Shown: in pieces, positions 53,153-62,980 of the stretch
Position numbering within the stretch: the stretch's first letter is position 1
Layout: the number at the start of each line of letters is the position of its first letter
Origin: Senegalia massiliensis
GTDB taxonomy: Bacteria > Bacillota > Clostridia > Tissierellales > SIT17
Length of the DNA: 64,000 bases
Direction of reading: 5' to 3'
Assembly: GCF_900626135.1 (NCBI RefSeq)
Contig: NZ_LR130785.1
Coordinates: forward strand, 436,023-500,022
Made by a program: the position numbers and the translations under genes
The notes under the pieces: generated by a model
The model's database searches: none
Seen by the model: the letters and a program-made list of their open reading frames with translations, nothing else
Told to the model about the DNA's origin: nothing

Positions 53153-53974
53153 TTGGAACGATTAAAAATATATATTATATCAGATTCATTAGGAGAAACT
53201 GGAGAAACAGTATTAAAAGCTGCAATGGCACAATTTAAAACAGATAATTATGAAATAAATAGATATTCTCATATAACAAATATGAAGAAGCTTGAGAATA
53301 TAATGAAAAAAGTGATTTTAGAGGAAAATGTTTTAGTTTTATATACATTAGTTAATAAAGAACTAGTTAGTTTTATAGATGATTGTTCAAGAACATTTCA
53401 AATTGCAACAATTGATTTGTTAAGTCCACTAATCAATGCATTAAGTGAGAAGTTAGATAATAAACCACTTAGAAAATCAGGTACTATAAGGAGATTAGAT
53501 GAAGCATATTTTAGTAGGGTAGCAGCAATAGAATTTGCAGTTAAATATGACGATGGAAAAGATCCAAGAGGATTTTTAGAAGCAGATGTAGTATTGCTAG
53601 GAGTATCTAGAACTTCTAAAACACCTTTAAGTATGTATTTAGCAAACAAAAATATAAAAGCTGCAAATTTACCATTAGTAAATGAAATAAAACCTCCTAA
53701 AGAAATATATGAAATACCTAAAAAAAAAATAATAGGACTTACAAATTCACCAGAAAAATTAAATGAAATAAGAGAAGTAAGACTTAAGTCTTTAGGACTC
53801 AAAGAAAATTCAAGTTATGCAAGTTTTTCTAGAATATTAGAAGAATTAGAATATGCAGATAAGATTATGAGGAAAATAGGATGTCCTATAATTGATGTAT
53901 CAAATAAAGCAATAGAAGAAACAGCAGAAATAGTAGTATCATTATTAAATAAAAATGGTATTACTTTTCAATAA
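53153..53974 (+). CDS. ppsR: PEP synthase / pyruvate phosphate dikinase regulatory protein
   Basis: The 273-residue DUF299 bifunctional kinase/phosphorylase switches PpdK or PEP synthase on and off by ADP-dependent phosphorylation of a Thr near the catalytic His. The N-terminus YIISDSLGETGETVLKAAMA and the P-loop-like GVSRTSKTPLSMYLA near residue 149 are diagnostic. The start codon is TTG, after AGAGGTG. Its target gene ppdK begins 28 bases after its stop, and the CcpN-like boxes lie upstream, so both are probably controlled by carbon source. Confidence 0.95.
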   Translation: MERLKIYIISDSLGETGETVLKAAMAQFKTDNYEINRYSHITNMKKLENIMKKVILEENVLVLYTLVNKELVSFIDDCSRTFQIATIDLLSPLINALSEKLDNKPLRKSGTIRRLDEAYFSRVAAIEFAVKYDDGKDPRGFLEADVVLLGVSRTSKTPLSMYLANKNIKAANLPLVNEIKPPKEIYEIPKKKIIGLTNSPEKLNEIREVRLKSLGLKENSSYASFSRILEELEYADKIMRKIGCPIIDVSNKAIEETAEIVVSLLNKNGITFQ

Positions 53975-54002
53975 ATATTAGAAATTAGAGAGGGGAATTT
54001 AA

Positions 54003-56627
54003 ATGACAAATAAATATGTATATAATTTTAATGAAGGTAAAAAAGAAATGAAATCTTTACTTGGGGGAAAAGGGGCTAATTTAGCTGAGATGACTAATTT
54101 AGATTTGCCAGTTCCACCTGGGTTTACAATAACAACAGAAGCATGTAATAGATTTTATGAAGAAAATGAGAAAATATGGGTTGAGTTACACGAGGAAATA
54201 AAAAAGCATTTACAAGATTTAGAACAAAGACTTGGAAAAAGTTTTTCTGATGAAGACAATCCTTTACTTGTATCAGTACGTTCAGGTGCGGTTACTTCAA
54301 TGCCTGGTATGATGGATACTATACTTAATTTAGGACTAAATGATATATCAGTAAAAGGACTTGCAAAATCTACAGGTAATGAAAGATTTGCATATGATAG
54401 TTATAGAAGATTCATTCAAATGTTTTCAGATGTTGCAATGGAAATACCAAAAGTAAGATTTGATAATTTACTTGATGATATGAAAGAAAAAAAGAATACA
54501 GAGCTTGATACAGATTTGACTAAAGAAGATTTAAAGAAATTAGTAGAACAGTACAAGGAAGTATACAGTGAAGAAATAGGAGAAGAATTTCCACAAGATC
54601 CTGTAAAGCAATTGGAACTTGCCATAGAAGCAGTATTTAAATCATGGAACAATCCAAGAGCTAGAGTATATAGAAAAATAAACAACATATCACATAAATT
54701 AGGTACAGCTGTAAATGTTCAATCAATGGTATTTGGTAATATGGGAGAAACTTCAGGTACAGGAGTAGCATTTACAAGAAACCCAGCAACAGGAGAAAAT
54801 AAATTGTTCGGTGAGTATCTTATAAATGCACAAGGGGAAGATGTTGTTGCAGGAATTAGAACACCACAAGAAATTTCTCATTTAGAAGTTAGTATGCCTG
54901 ATGTATTTGAAGAATTTAAAAATATAACAAGAAAACTAGAAGAACATTATAAGGATATGCAAGATATTGAATTTACAATAGAAAATAAAAAGTTATATAT
55001 GTTACAAACACGTACAGGAAAAAGGACAGCACAAGCTGCAATAAATATAGCAGTAGATCTTGTAAAAGAAGAAGTAATTGAAAAAGAAGAAGCAGTATTA
55101 AGAATTGAACCAAATACATTAAATCAACTTCTTCATCCAACATTTGAACAAAAAGCATTAGAAAATGCAAAATCACTTTCAAAAGGTCTTGCAGCTTCTC
55201 CTGGTGCAGCTTCTGGTAGAATTTATTTCAATGCTCATGATGTAGTAGAAGCAAAGGCAAGAGGAGAAATGTGTATATTAGTAAGACAGGAAACATCACC
55301 AGAAGATATAGAGGGTATGGTATCAGCAGAAGGTATACTTACATCTAGAGGAGGAATGACATCTCATGCTGCAGTAGTCGCAAGAGGAATGGGAAAATGT
55401 TGTGTAGCTGGATGTAGTGAAATTAGAGTAAGTGAAGAGAAAAAAGAAATAAGAGTAAAAGACTTTGTATTAAAAGAAGGAGATTACATTTCTCTTGATG
55501 GAAGTACAGGTAATGTTTATAAAGGTAATATAAACAAAGTTCAACCAAAATTAAGTGGTAACTTTGGTGAGTTTATGGAATGGGTAGATGAAATAAGAAC
55601 TATGAGTGTAAGAACAAATGCAGATACGCCAAAAGATGCTAATCAAGCATTGGAATTTGGAGCAGAAGGAATAGGACTTTGTAGAACAGAGCATATGTTT
55701 TTTGATGAAAAGAGAATACCATCTGTAAGAAAGATGATACTTTCTACAACAGAAGAAGAAAGAAAAAATGCACTTGCAGAATTATTACCATTCCAAAGAG
55801 AAGACTTTTTAGGATTATATAAAGTTATGAAAGAAAAGCCAGTTACAGTAAGACTTCTTGATCCACCATTACATGAATTTTTACCAACTAAAAAAGAAGA
55901 TATAGAAAGTCTTGCAAAAGCTATGAATATAGATTATGAAAATTTAATGGATAGAATAGAAGAACTTGGTGAAGTTAATCCTATGCTTGGTCATAGGGGA
56001 TGTAGACTTGCAGTAACTTATCCAGAAATATATAAAATGCAAGTAAGAGCAATAATAGAAGCTGCAATAGAAATAAAGCAAAATGGATTTGAAAATATCA
56101 AACCTGAAATAATGATACCACTTGTAGGACATATAGAAGAATTGAAATATGTAAAGGGACAAATAATTGAAGAAATAGAAACTGTATTTAAAGAAAAAGA
56201 AATAGAAGTAGATTATATGATAGGAACAATGATAGAAATACCAAGAGCTGCAATAACAGCTGATGAAATAGCTACTGAAGCAGAATTCTTTAGCTTTGGA
56301 ACAAATGACCTTACTCAAATGGGCTTTGGATTTTCAAGAGATGATGCAGGTAAGTTCTTAGATGAATATGTAAACAAAGAAATATTAGAAAGAGATCCAT
56401 TCCAAGCAATAGATAGAAAAGGTGTAGGAAAACTTATGGAAATAGCAGTTCAAGGTGGTAAATCAACAAGAGAAAATATAAAACTTGGAATATGTGGAGA
56501 GCATGGGGGAGAGCCATCTTCAGTAGAATTTTGCTATGAATTAGGGCTTCAATATGTATCATGTTCACCATTTAGAGTACCAATAGCAAAACTTGCAGCA
56601 GCACAAGCAGTGGTGAAAAATATATAG
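54003..56627 (+). CDS. ppdK: Pyruvate, phosphate dikinase
   Basis: The 874-residue complete enzyme interconverts pyruvate, ATP and Pi with PEP, AMP and PPi. It has the ATP-grasp N-domain (KSLLGGKGANLAEMTNLDLP at the start, SVRSGAVTSMPGMMDT near residue 92), the phospho-His domain with catalytic His in TSRGGMTSHAAVVARGMG near residue 450, and the C-terminal PEP-binding TIM barrel (GIGLCRTEHMFF, SFGTNDLTQMGFGFSRDD, GICGEHGG). It serves glycolysis with PPi or gluconeogenesis. Ribosome site AGAGGGG. Confidence 0.97.
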   Translation: MTNKYVYNFNEGKKEMKSLLGGKGANLAEMTNLDLPVPPGFTITTEACNRFYEENEKIWVELHEEIKKHLQDLEQRLGKSFSDEDNPLLVSVRSGAVTSMPGMMDTILNLGLNDISVKGLAKSTGNERFAYDSYRRFIQMFSDVAMEIPKVRFDNLLDDMKEKKNTELDTDLTKEDLKKLVEQYKEVYSEEIGEEFPQDPVKQLELAIEAVFKSWNNPRARVYRKINNISHKLGTAVNVQSMVFGNMGETSGTGVAFTRNPATGENKLFGEYLINAQGEDVVAGIRTPQEISHLEVSMPDVFEEFKNITRKLEEHYKDMQDIEFTIENKKLYMLQTRTGKRTAQAAINIAVDLVKEEVIEKEEAVLRIEPNTLNQLLHPTFEQKALENAKSLSKGLAASPGAASGRIYFNAHDVVEAKARGEMCILVRQETSPEDIEGMVSAEGILTSRGGMTSHAAVVARGMGKCCVAGCSEIRVSEEKKEIRVKDFVLKEGDYISLDGSTGNVYKGNINKVQPKLSGNFGEFMEWVDEIRTMSVRTNADTPKDANQALEFGAEGIGLCRTEHMFFDEKRIPSVRKMILSTTEEERKNALAELLPFQREDFLGLYKVMKEKPVTVRLLDPPLHEFLPTKKEDIESLAKAMNIDYENLMDRIEELGEVNPMLGHRGCRLAVTYPEIYKMQVRAIIEAAIEIKQNGFENIKPEIMIPLVGHIEELKYVKGQIIEEIETVFKEKEIEVDYMIGTMIEIPRAAITADEIATEAEFFSFGTNDLTQMGFGFSRDDAGKFLDEYVNKEILERDPFQAIDRKGVGKLMEIAVQGGKSTRENIKLGICGEHGGEPSSVEFCYELGLQYVSCSPFRVPIAKLAAAQAVVKNI

Positions 56628-56655
56628 TAGTGATTCATACTTTAGTTTAAATTAA

Positions 56656-56692
56656 GCAGATGTATTATATTTATATGATACATCTGTTTTTT
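56656..56692 (+). terminator. Terminator after ppdK
   Basis: CAGATGTAT and ATACATCTG arms (56657-56665, 56678-56686) with a 12-base loop are followed by TTTTTTATC. Confidence 0.85.
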
Positions 56693-56853
56693 ATCTTCAT
56701 TTTAAATCAAAACTCTATGTATTTACTTAAACTCAGTAACCTTAGTATCTTTACTCATCTATGTAAATTGTCCCATGAAAAATTTTGTGCTATAATAATT
56801 GATAATGTTTGACATAATAGTATTTATCCGATTGAAAAGAAAAGAGGGTTATT

Positions 56854-58065
56854 ATGGCTAGAGAAAAAAGATTAAAAATGAAGCGTGTTGAACTAGAACA
56901 CCTTGAACAATACAATCAGTTACTTAGGTATGTTTTTCAAGTTACTGATAATGAACTTCGTAAGGTGGGTTGGGAAGATCGTGATATGATCAGGGCGAAA
57001 TCTCCTGTTTTACAGCAGGCTGATGTTCTGGGATGGTTTGATGGAGACAAATTAGTTTCTCAGGTAGCAGTCTATCCCTTTAAGGTGAATATATTTAATA
57101 GAATCTATGATATGGCTGGTCTTACTGGAGTAGGAACTTTCCCTGAGTACTCCAATATTGGGTTAATGCACAAACTTTTATATCAAGCACTTTTTAATAT
57201 GAGAATTCGTAAGCAGTCTATCTCTTTCCTTTATCCTTATTCAATTCCTTATTATCGTAGGAAGGGTTGGGAAATTATTTCTGATAAGATTGTATTTGAA
57301 GTCAATGATTACCAATTACCTAAAGTTAAACAGGTCTCAGGAGAAGTTGAACGTGTTGATACAAATAGCGAAGAAGTAAAAGAAGCTTATAAACGTTTTA
57401 GTAGTCAACAACATGGAGCTATGTTAAGAAATGATCTGGCTTGGAATGAATATTGGCTATGGGATTATGATGATTTAAATGCAGCTATTTACTATAATGA
57501 AAATAGAGAGCCTGAAGGATATGTTTTGTATTGGATTGCAGATGAAGTGTTTCATATAAAAGACATGATTTTTATTAATGAAGAAGCTAGAACTGGATTA
57601 TGGAATTTTATTAGTGCTCATTTTTCCATGATTTCAAAAGTAATAGGCAATACCCATACAGATGAACCATTGGCATTTTTATTAGAAGATGCAGATATTA
57701 AGGAAACTATATCACCTTACTATATGGCACGAATTGTAGATATTCAGCAGTTTATTGAGCAGTATCATTTTAAGCCTGATAATAGAGAGCGTGTATGGAC
57801 CTTTACTTTAGATGATCCAATGTTGTTGTGGAATCAAGGGGTTTTTACCCTTAAAATCGACAAAGGTGGAAAAGGAGAAATCATTGCAACAAAGGAGAAA
57901 ACTGATTCAAAAATAGATATTCAAACTATGGTAACTATGCTATTAGGATATAAACGACCTGATTATTTCCATAAAATAGGACGATTGAAATGTAGTTCAG
58001 AAATAGTGGATATGCTAGAGGATTCTATTGAACAACAGAGTCCGTATTTTTCAGATTATTATTAG
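56854..58065 (+). CDS. Eis-like GNAT N-acetyltransferase
   Basis: The 403-residue protein has the layout of the Eis family: an N-terminal GNAT domain (about 5-150) with GVGTFPEYSNIGLMHKLL as the acetyl-CoA loop, a second degenerate GNAT domain, and a C-terminal SCP2-like sterol-carrier domain (about 300-400). Some Eis enzymes acetylate aminoglycosides at several positions; the substrate here is unknown. Codon choice is visibly richer in G and C (many CGT, CTG, GGG, CAG codons) than in neighbouring genes, suggesting recent transfer. The start follows AGAGGG. Confidence 0.85.
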   Translation: MAREKRLKMKRVELEHLEQYNQLLRYVFQVTDNELRKVGWEDRDMIRAKSPVLQQADVLGWFDGDKLVSQVAVYPFKVNIFNRIYDMAGLTGVGTFPEYSNIGLMHKLLYQALFNMRIRKQSISFLYPYSIPYYRRKGWEIISDKIVFEVNDYQLPKVKQVSGEVERVDTNSEEVKEAYKRFSSQQHGAMLRNDLAWNEYWLWDYDDLNAAIYYNENREPEGYVLYWIADEVFHIKDMIFINEEARTGLWNFISAHFSMISKVIGNTHTDEPLAFLLEDADIKETISPYYMARIVDIQQFIEQYHFKPDNRERVWTFTLDDPMLLWNQGVFTLKIDKGGKGEIIATKEKTDSKIDIQTMVTMLLGYKRPDYFHKIGRLKCSSEIVDMLEDSIEQQSPYFSDYY

Positions 58066-58087
58066 AATAAAAAAGAGGAGGAAAAAC

Positions 58088-58513
58088 ATGCGAAAAGATT
58101 GGGATAATTATTTCATGGATATAGCTTTAAAAGTTGCAGAAAGAAGTACATGCCCTAGGCTTCATGTAGGAGCTGTAATAGTAAAACATAAGAGAATAAA
58201 AGGCACAGGATATAATGGAAGTCCTGCAGGGCTTCCTCATTGTGAAGATGTAGGATGCCATATAGTTAATAATCATTGTACTCGTACAATTCATGCAGAA
58301 GTTAATTGTCTACTAGAAACTACACCAGATGAAAGAAAAGGTGCTACTATTTATGTAACACATCAGCCTTGTCCAGAATGTCAAAAACTTATAATAACAT
58401 CAGGAATTACTAGAGTAGTATTTCTAAAAGATTATAGTCCGTCAATAAATTGGTTTAAAGAATCACCAAATATAGAAGTAGTTTATTTAGATGATAATAA
58501 ACCCACCAAATAA
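58088..58513 (+). CDS. comEB: dCMP deaminase / ComEB
   Basis: The 141-residue zinc-dependent deaminase converts dCMP to dUMP for dTTP synthesis. It shows TIHAEVNCLL (His 69, catalytic Glu 71) and QPCPEC (zinc Cys 95 and Cys 98), preceded by CPRLHVGAVIVKHKRIKGTG. The start is ATG 58088 after GAGGAGG; an in-frame ATG at 58028 inside the preceding gene has no such site. In many Clostridia this gene directly follows upp; here ppsR, ppdK and the Eis-like gene intervene. Confidence 0.94.
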   Translation: MRKDWDNYFMDIALKVAERSTCPRLHVGAVIVKHKRIKGTGYNGSPAGLPHCEDVGCHIVNNHCTRTIHAEVNCLLETTPDERKGATIYVTHQPCPECQKLIITSGITRVVFLKDYSPSINWFKESPNIEVVYLDDNKPTK

Positions 58514-58530
58514 TATTAAATTTGTGGGTT
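58500..58530. terminator. Bidirectional terminator after comEB
   Basis: AACCCAC and GTGGGTT arms enclose a 17-base loop and are flanked by A/T runs on both sides. It overlaps the ends of both convergent genes. Confidence 0.75.
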
Positions 58531-59688
58531 ATTATTATTTAATTTTTCTTTTAAAAAATCTCCTAGCATAAGTTCCATTTCAGCTTCACCTTTTAAAGGA
58601 TAATTTTCAGCTAAATCTTTTAATTCATTTAAATATTTCAAACTTTTTTCTTTATCGTTTTTGTAAAGTCCTTCATAAGCTATCATAATTCTTTTTTTAC
58701 TTACCATGAATTTTGAAGCTTTTATATATTTTTGAAGACTTTTATCATATAATTCTTCTATTATTTCTTCGTTACAATCTCCTATAAGTTCCATAAATAA
58801 CATTTCAGACTCCCATTCTAATCTATTTAAAGAGATTGTGTATTGAGTAAAAGACTCTGCAAATTTTAATACTTGTTTAGCTTTTTTAAAATCCATATTA
58901 TCTAAAAAGTAGTTATATGTTATAAAAAATTTAGAAAAATTTAAAGAGTTTTTATAATTAACATCTTCTTTTAGTTTAAATTTTTCATAGGGCATATTTT
59001 TTAATCTTTTTCCTTCAGTTAAAAGTCCATTTATTTCAAGTTGAAGGTGAAAAGATTCTCTTGCATCCTTATCTTTAATCATTGACAATAAATTATATGC
59101 ATCATTTCCTACTCCATTAATTTTCATAGGTATACCATTTGTTAAGGCACAAAGTATTCCACCAAGACTTATTAATATAAAGAAAACACTTAAGTAAGAA
59201 GAATATTGTTTTGCAATTAATATAACTAGTATGGATATAATTAAATTAAACATTACTCCACCTAAATTATATAATGTAAATGGATATTTTCCATTTATCA
59301 TATTAGGAGGCATCATCAGACATTGCCCTGCTGTACCAGCAATACTAAATCTTTTAAACTTAAATTTTCCTTGAAATTTTATTATTGTAAAAGAAGCAAC
59401 TCTAAAAGATACAAATTTATATCCTGAAATCAGTCCAAATACTAAATGTCCAGCTTCATGAATTATAATATGTATTAAATAACCTAGTATGAATATTAAT
59501 AATAAAATATAGATATTAAAAATTTCAATATATGCTTTTTCATTATTGATGTATTTTTGGAAAAAGTCCTCTAAATAAGTATTTGAAAGAAACCCAAGTA
59601 TAAATCCTAGACCAGCACATATTAATATGAAGAAAATAGATCCTAAATATTTGTTTTTTCTTTTATGATTTTTTACTACCTTATCCAT
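58516..59688 (-). CDS. M50-type membrane metalloprotease-like protein
   Basis: The 390-residue protein starts with two membrane segments, then LIHIIIHEAGHLVFGLISGY near residue 75 with the HExxH-type zinc motif HEAGH, and further segments up to about 200, where NGIPMKINGVGNDAYNLLSM resembles the second active-site region of site-2 proteases (the usual N-x-x-P-x-x-x-x-D motif with altered spacing). A soluble helical C-terminus (about 205-390) looks TPR-like. The substrate is unknown; such proteins cleave membrane-bound regulators. It is transcribed toward comEB. Confidence 0.75.
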   Translation of the reverse strand: MDKVVKNHKRKNKYLGSIFFILICAGLGFILGFLSNTYLEDFFQKYINNEKAYIEIFNIYILLLIFILGYLIHIIIHEAGHLVFGLISGYKFVSFRVASFTIIKFQGKFKFKRFSIAGTAGQCLMMPPNMINGKYPFTLYNLGGVMFNLIISILVILIAKQYSSYLSVFFILISLGGILCALTNGIPMKINGVGNDAYNLLSMIKDKDARESFHLQLEINGLLTEGKRLKNMPYEKFKLKEDVNYKNSLNFSKFFITYNYFLDNMDFKKAKQVLKFAESFTQYTISLNRLEWESEMLFMELIGDCNEEIIEELYDKSLQKYIKASKFMVSKKRIMIAYEGLYKNDKEKSLKYLNELKDLAENYPLKGEAEMELMLGDFLKEKLNNNNPQI

Positions 59689-59767
59689 TAAATCAAATCC
59701 CCTTTATATATTATAAAGATTATTATATCTTTTAAAGTAATATTTGGGAAGGATTTTAATTTATTAC

Positions 59768-60541
59768 TTAATGTTTTATTAATTTTAAAAATACAAATAT
59801 ATTTACAATTAATACTATTATTATAGATATTATTACTGTTATAATAACTGAAGGATACACTCTATCAAATCCATTTTCAGATAAATGTTTAATGAGTATA
59901 CCAATATATGCCCATATTATTACAGCTCCATATACATAGTCCTTATTTTTTATAATAGTTATAATTCCAATAATAGCTCCTATTATAATAATTGTAATAG
60001 CCCAGAAAATTTCTGAGAGTCCAAATCTATCCCAATTAATTTTCACAAGAAAAGCAGTTATATTTGCAATAGTTGCAACAGTAATCCAGCCAAAATAAAT
60101 ACTAAAGGGAATACTTATAAAGAATTTTTCTTTAGAGTTTAAATTAGTATTTTTAATTTTTGTAACTATAAAAATTAAACTAATGAGAATTATAGTCATA
60201 AGAATTACAGATAAGCTTAACACTTTATAATGCCAAGCAAATATCCATAACATATTAGCAATTGAAGATATGGAAAATAGTATTCCAATATTATTTAAAA
60301 GTTTTGCATGTTTGTCATTATTTCTAAATAATCCTGCTTGATAGAGTGTAAAAAGTGCAAGTAAAAAATATATTACTCCCCATATAGAAAATGTAATACT
60401 ACTTGGAGTGAATAAATTTTCATATAAATTAGACACTTCACCTGTAGTAATTCCATTTATAGGAATAATATTTGCAAGTGCATTTACTGCTATCATAGCT
60501 ATATATGTTATAATTACAAATGCTTTTATCCAAGATTTCAT
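59768..60541 (-). CDS. TspO/MBR-like tryptophan-rich membrane protein
   Basis: The 257-residue protein has seven to eight membrane segments. LYENLFTPSSITFSIWGVIY near residue 42 matches the FxPPxxxFxIWGxIY motif of TspO-like tryptophan-rich proteins, and NMLWIFAWHYK near residue 98 is another typical stretch. TspO binds porphyrins and affects stress and transport; this larger group is poorly known and is sometimes mislabelled as a lantibiotic permease. The start is ATG 60541 after AGGAAG; a GTG at 60550 overlaps that site. Confidence 0.7.
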   Translation of the reverse strand: MKSWIKAFVIITYIAMIAVNALANIIPINGITTGEVSNLYENLFTPSSITFSIWGVIYFLLALFTLYQAGLFRNNDKHAKLLNNIGILFSISSIANMLWIFAWHYKVLSLSVILMTIILISLIFIVTKIKNTNLNSKEKFFISIPFSIYFGWITVATIANITAFLVKINWDRFGLSEIFWAITIIIIGAIIGIITIIKNKDYVYGAVIIWAYIGILIKHLSENGFDRVYPSVIITVIISIIIVLIVNIFVFLKLIKH

Positions 60542-60656
60542 ATAATTCACTTCCTATTCTTTTTATATTTATAAAATATTTACCCTTAAACTATATTTTC
60601 AAGTAAGGATATTTATGCATATAGAAGATTATTTAAGGAAATATAATTATATTCAT

Positions 60657-60693
60657 ATAAATTCACCCACTTGTGCAAAGTTAGTGAATTTAT
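60657..60693 (+). promoter_or_regulatory. Inverted repeat upstream of the PTS operon
   Basis: ATAAATTCAC and GTGAATTTAT (10-base arms, 17-base spacing) lie 57 bases before the PTS regulator start. This could be an operator or a leader hairpin. Confidence 0.45.
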
Positions 60694-60749
60694 TTGGTAT
60701 TTAGATGTTTTTATTAAAATGGTATTATTTATTTAAGGAGATTGCTATG

Positions 60750-62681
60750 AAAAAAAGAAATGAAAAAATACTTTATCAAATATTAAATAAAGAAGAAAAC
60801 ACTTTAGATTCTTTATTAGAATATTTTAATATCTCTAAAAGAACTTTATATTATTCTATAGGTGAAATAAATGATTTTATTAAAGAAATTGGAGAAATAA
60901 AAACTATAAATAGAAAAGTAATATTTATAGGAGATATTGAGAAACTAAAAAAGAAACTTGAATATTCTAATGAAATTTATTTTGATCCTAGTAAGAGAAG
61001 GACTGAATTACTTAATATTATATTTATTAATCCAAAAATTACTATTGAAGAAATGTCAGAAAAGTTTTTAGTAAGCAAAAATACTATTGTAAATGATATT
61101 TCTTTTATAAAAAAAATTTTAAAAAAGAGAAATATTATTCTTTATTATAAGGGAGAATATATACTATATGGAAATGAAATAGATATAAGGGAATTATTTC
61201 TTAAAAACTTAGAGAATAAGCAATTTAATATAGTAGAAAATAAGCACATATTAGATTTTGATAAGGTATTTCAATTGGAATTAACAGATATTTCTTTGTT
61301 TTATTTAGAAAATCTCATAAATTTTATCTATACAAGAATTGAACAAGGTTATATTCTTAATCAATATAAGTTTGTAAATGAAGCAAAAGAATTCTTTTAT
61401 TTTGATTATATACATGAGTTATTTGCTAAAGATATAAATATTAATATTTATGAAAGAGCATATATAACAACATATATAAGCTCATTATCGAGTTTGAAAC
61501 CTATAATAGATGAACAAAAGATAATTGATATAGTTAATAAATTAATTTCTCAGTTTAAAAGTCAAGTATCTATAAATATAGAAGAAGAAGAAAAACTAAC
61601 AAATAATCTTAAAAGTCACTTTAGATCTTCTTATAATAGAATACGATTTCAGATTCCTATTGTGAATCCATTATTAGAAGAAATTAAAGAAAAGTATTCT
61701 GACATATTTAAAATTACAAAATTGATAATTGAAAATATCAAAGGATTTCCAGAGTTATCAGGTATAAGAGAAGAAGAAATTGCTTATATAAGTATGTATT
61801 TTGGAGTGTATTTTAAGAAAAAACCACAATCTTTAAATAAAAACATGAAAAAAGTTCTTATAGTTTGTCATAAAGGAGCAGTGTTTTCTAAAATATTAGA
61901 AAAACAAATAGAAGAAAAATTTCCTTATATTGATATAGTAGCAACAACTCCCATAAAAGATATAGATAATTATCAAGGAGATTTTGACTATATAATTTCA
62001 ACAGTCTCTCTAAAGGGATATGAAAATGTTATAGTGGTAAATCCAATATTAAGTAATTATGATATACATCTTTTGTATGAAAAAATTATGGAATATGATG
62101 CTCAAGGTATAAGAATAGACATAAAGTCTCTTTTAGATATAATCAAAAAATATTCTACAGTTCACAATGAAAAACTTTTAGAAAAAGAAATATTGCAAAA
62201 ATTTTATAAGGTAAATAAAAAGGAGTTTGTTCAGCCAATGTTAAAAGAATTATTAACAGAAGATAGAATAGTATTAAAAGATAGTTTAGATAATTGGGAA
62301 GACGCTATAAAAATAGCATCGGAACCTTTATTAAACCAAAAAACAATAACTGATGAATATGTAAATGCAATGATAGATAGTGTTAAGGAACATGGACCTT
62401 ATATAGTATTAACAGATTATTTTGCACTGCCACATGCTAGACCAGAAAGTGGAGTTAAGGATATGAGTATGTCTATGCTAATATTAAAAGAACCTGTTGA
62501 TTTATTAGGGAAGCCAGTAAATATATTTACTGTCCTTGCTTCTATAGATAATTCATCTCATATAAAAGCTTTAGCTTCATTAACTGAAATAGTTGGAGAC
62601 AAAGATAATATTGAAAAGCTTAAATCTAGTAACAATAGTGAAGAAGTAATGAAAATGATAAATAAAGAAGAGGAGGAATAA
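60750..62681 (+). CDS. PRD-containing PTS transcription regulator with EIIB- and EIIA-like domains
   Basis: The 643-residue protein is an MtlR/BglG-type activator. In order: two N-terminal HTH modules (about 8-115), PRD domains (about 180-380), an EIIB-Gat-like domain (about 385-470, VLIVCHKGAVFSK with its Cys) and a C-terminal EIIA domain (about 500-640) with the phospho-His in FALPHARPES. PTS-dependent phosphorylation of these domains tunes activity to sugar supply. The start is ATG 60750 after AAGGAGAT; the ATG at 60705 is upstream of that site. It begins an ascorbate-type PTS operon and may also serve as its EIIA. Confidence 0.9.
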   Translation, partial: KKRNEKILYQILNKEENTLDSLLEYFNISKRTLYYSIGEINDFIKEIGEIKTINRKVIFIGDIEKLKKKLEYSNEIYFDPSKRRTELLNIIFINPKITIEEMSEKFLVSKNTIVNDISFIKKILKKRNIILYYKGEYILYGNEIDIRELFLKNLENKQFNIVENKHILDFDKVFQLELTDISLFYLENLINFIYTRIEQGYILNQYKFVNEAKEFFYFDYIHELFAKDININIYERAYITTYISSLSSLKPIIDEQKIIDIVNKLISQFKSQVSINIEEEEKLTNNLKSHFRSSYNRIRFQIPIVNPLLEEIKEKYSDIFKITKLIIENIKGFPELSGIREEEIAYISMYFGVYFKKKPQSLNKNMKKVLIVCHKGAVFSKILEKQIEEKFPYIDIVATTPIKDIDNYQGDFDYIISTVSLKGYENVIVVNPILSNYDIHLLYEKIMEYDAQGIRIDIKSLLDIIKKYSTVHNEKLLEKEILQKFYKVNKKEFVQPMLKELLTEDRIVLKDSLDNWEDAIKIASEPLLNQKTITDEYVNAMIDSVKEHGPYIVLTDYFALPHARPESGVKDMSMSMLILKEPVDLLGKPVNIFTVLASIDNSSHIKALASLTEIVGDKDNIEKLKSSNNSEEVMKMINKEEEE

Positions 62682-62684
62682 TAA

Positions 62685-62966
62685 ATGGAAATTTTAGCGG
62701 TATGTGGATTTGGAGTAGGTTCTTCAATGGTTTTAAAAATGACTCTAGACAAGGTATTTAAAGAATTAGGGGTAGATGCAAATGTTCAAACAATGGATCT
62801 ATCATCAGCTAAAGGTGCTAAACCAGATGCAATTTTTACTTCTAAGGAAATAGCTAAAGACTTGAGAAATTCAACAACTTCTCCAGTGTATGAAGTGGAA
62901 AAATATATGGATAAACAAGAAGTTAAAAGCGCAGTAGAAAAATTTATTAATGAAAATAAAAAATAA
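62685..62966 (+). CDS. PTS system EIIB, ascorbate/lactose-galactitol type (UlaB-like)
   Basis: The 93-residue EIIB has the phospho-Cys in AVCGFGVGSSMVLKMTL (Cys 7) and a flavodoxin-like small fold, as in SgaB/UlaB. It passes phosphate from EIIA to the sugar held by EIIC. It starts 3 bases after the regulator stop, with GAGGAGG overlapping the end of the regulator gene. EIIC follows after 14 bases. Confidence 0.92.
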   Translation: MEILAVCGFGVGSSMVLKMTLDKVFKELGVDANVQTMDLSSAKGAKPDAIFTSKEIAKDLRNSTTSPVYEVEKYMDKQEVKSAVEKFINENKK

Positions 62967-62980
62967 AAGGAGGAATATTA

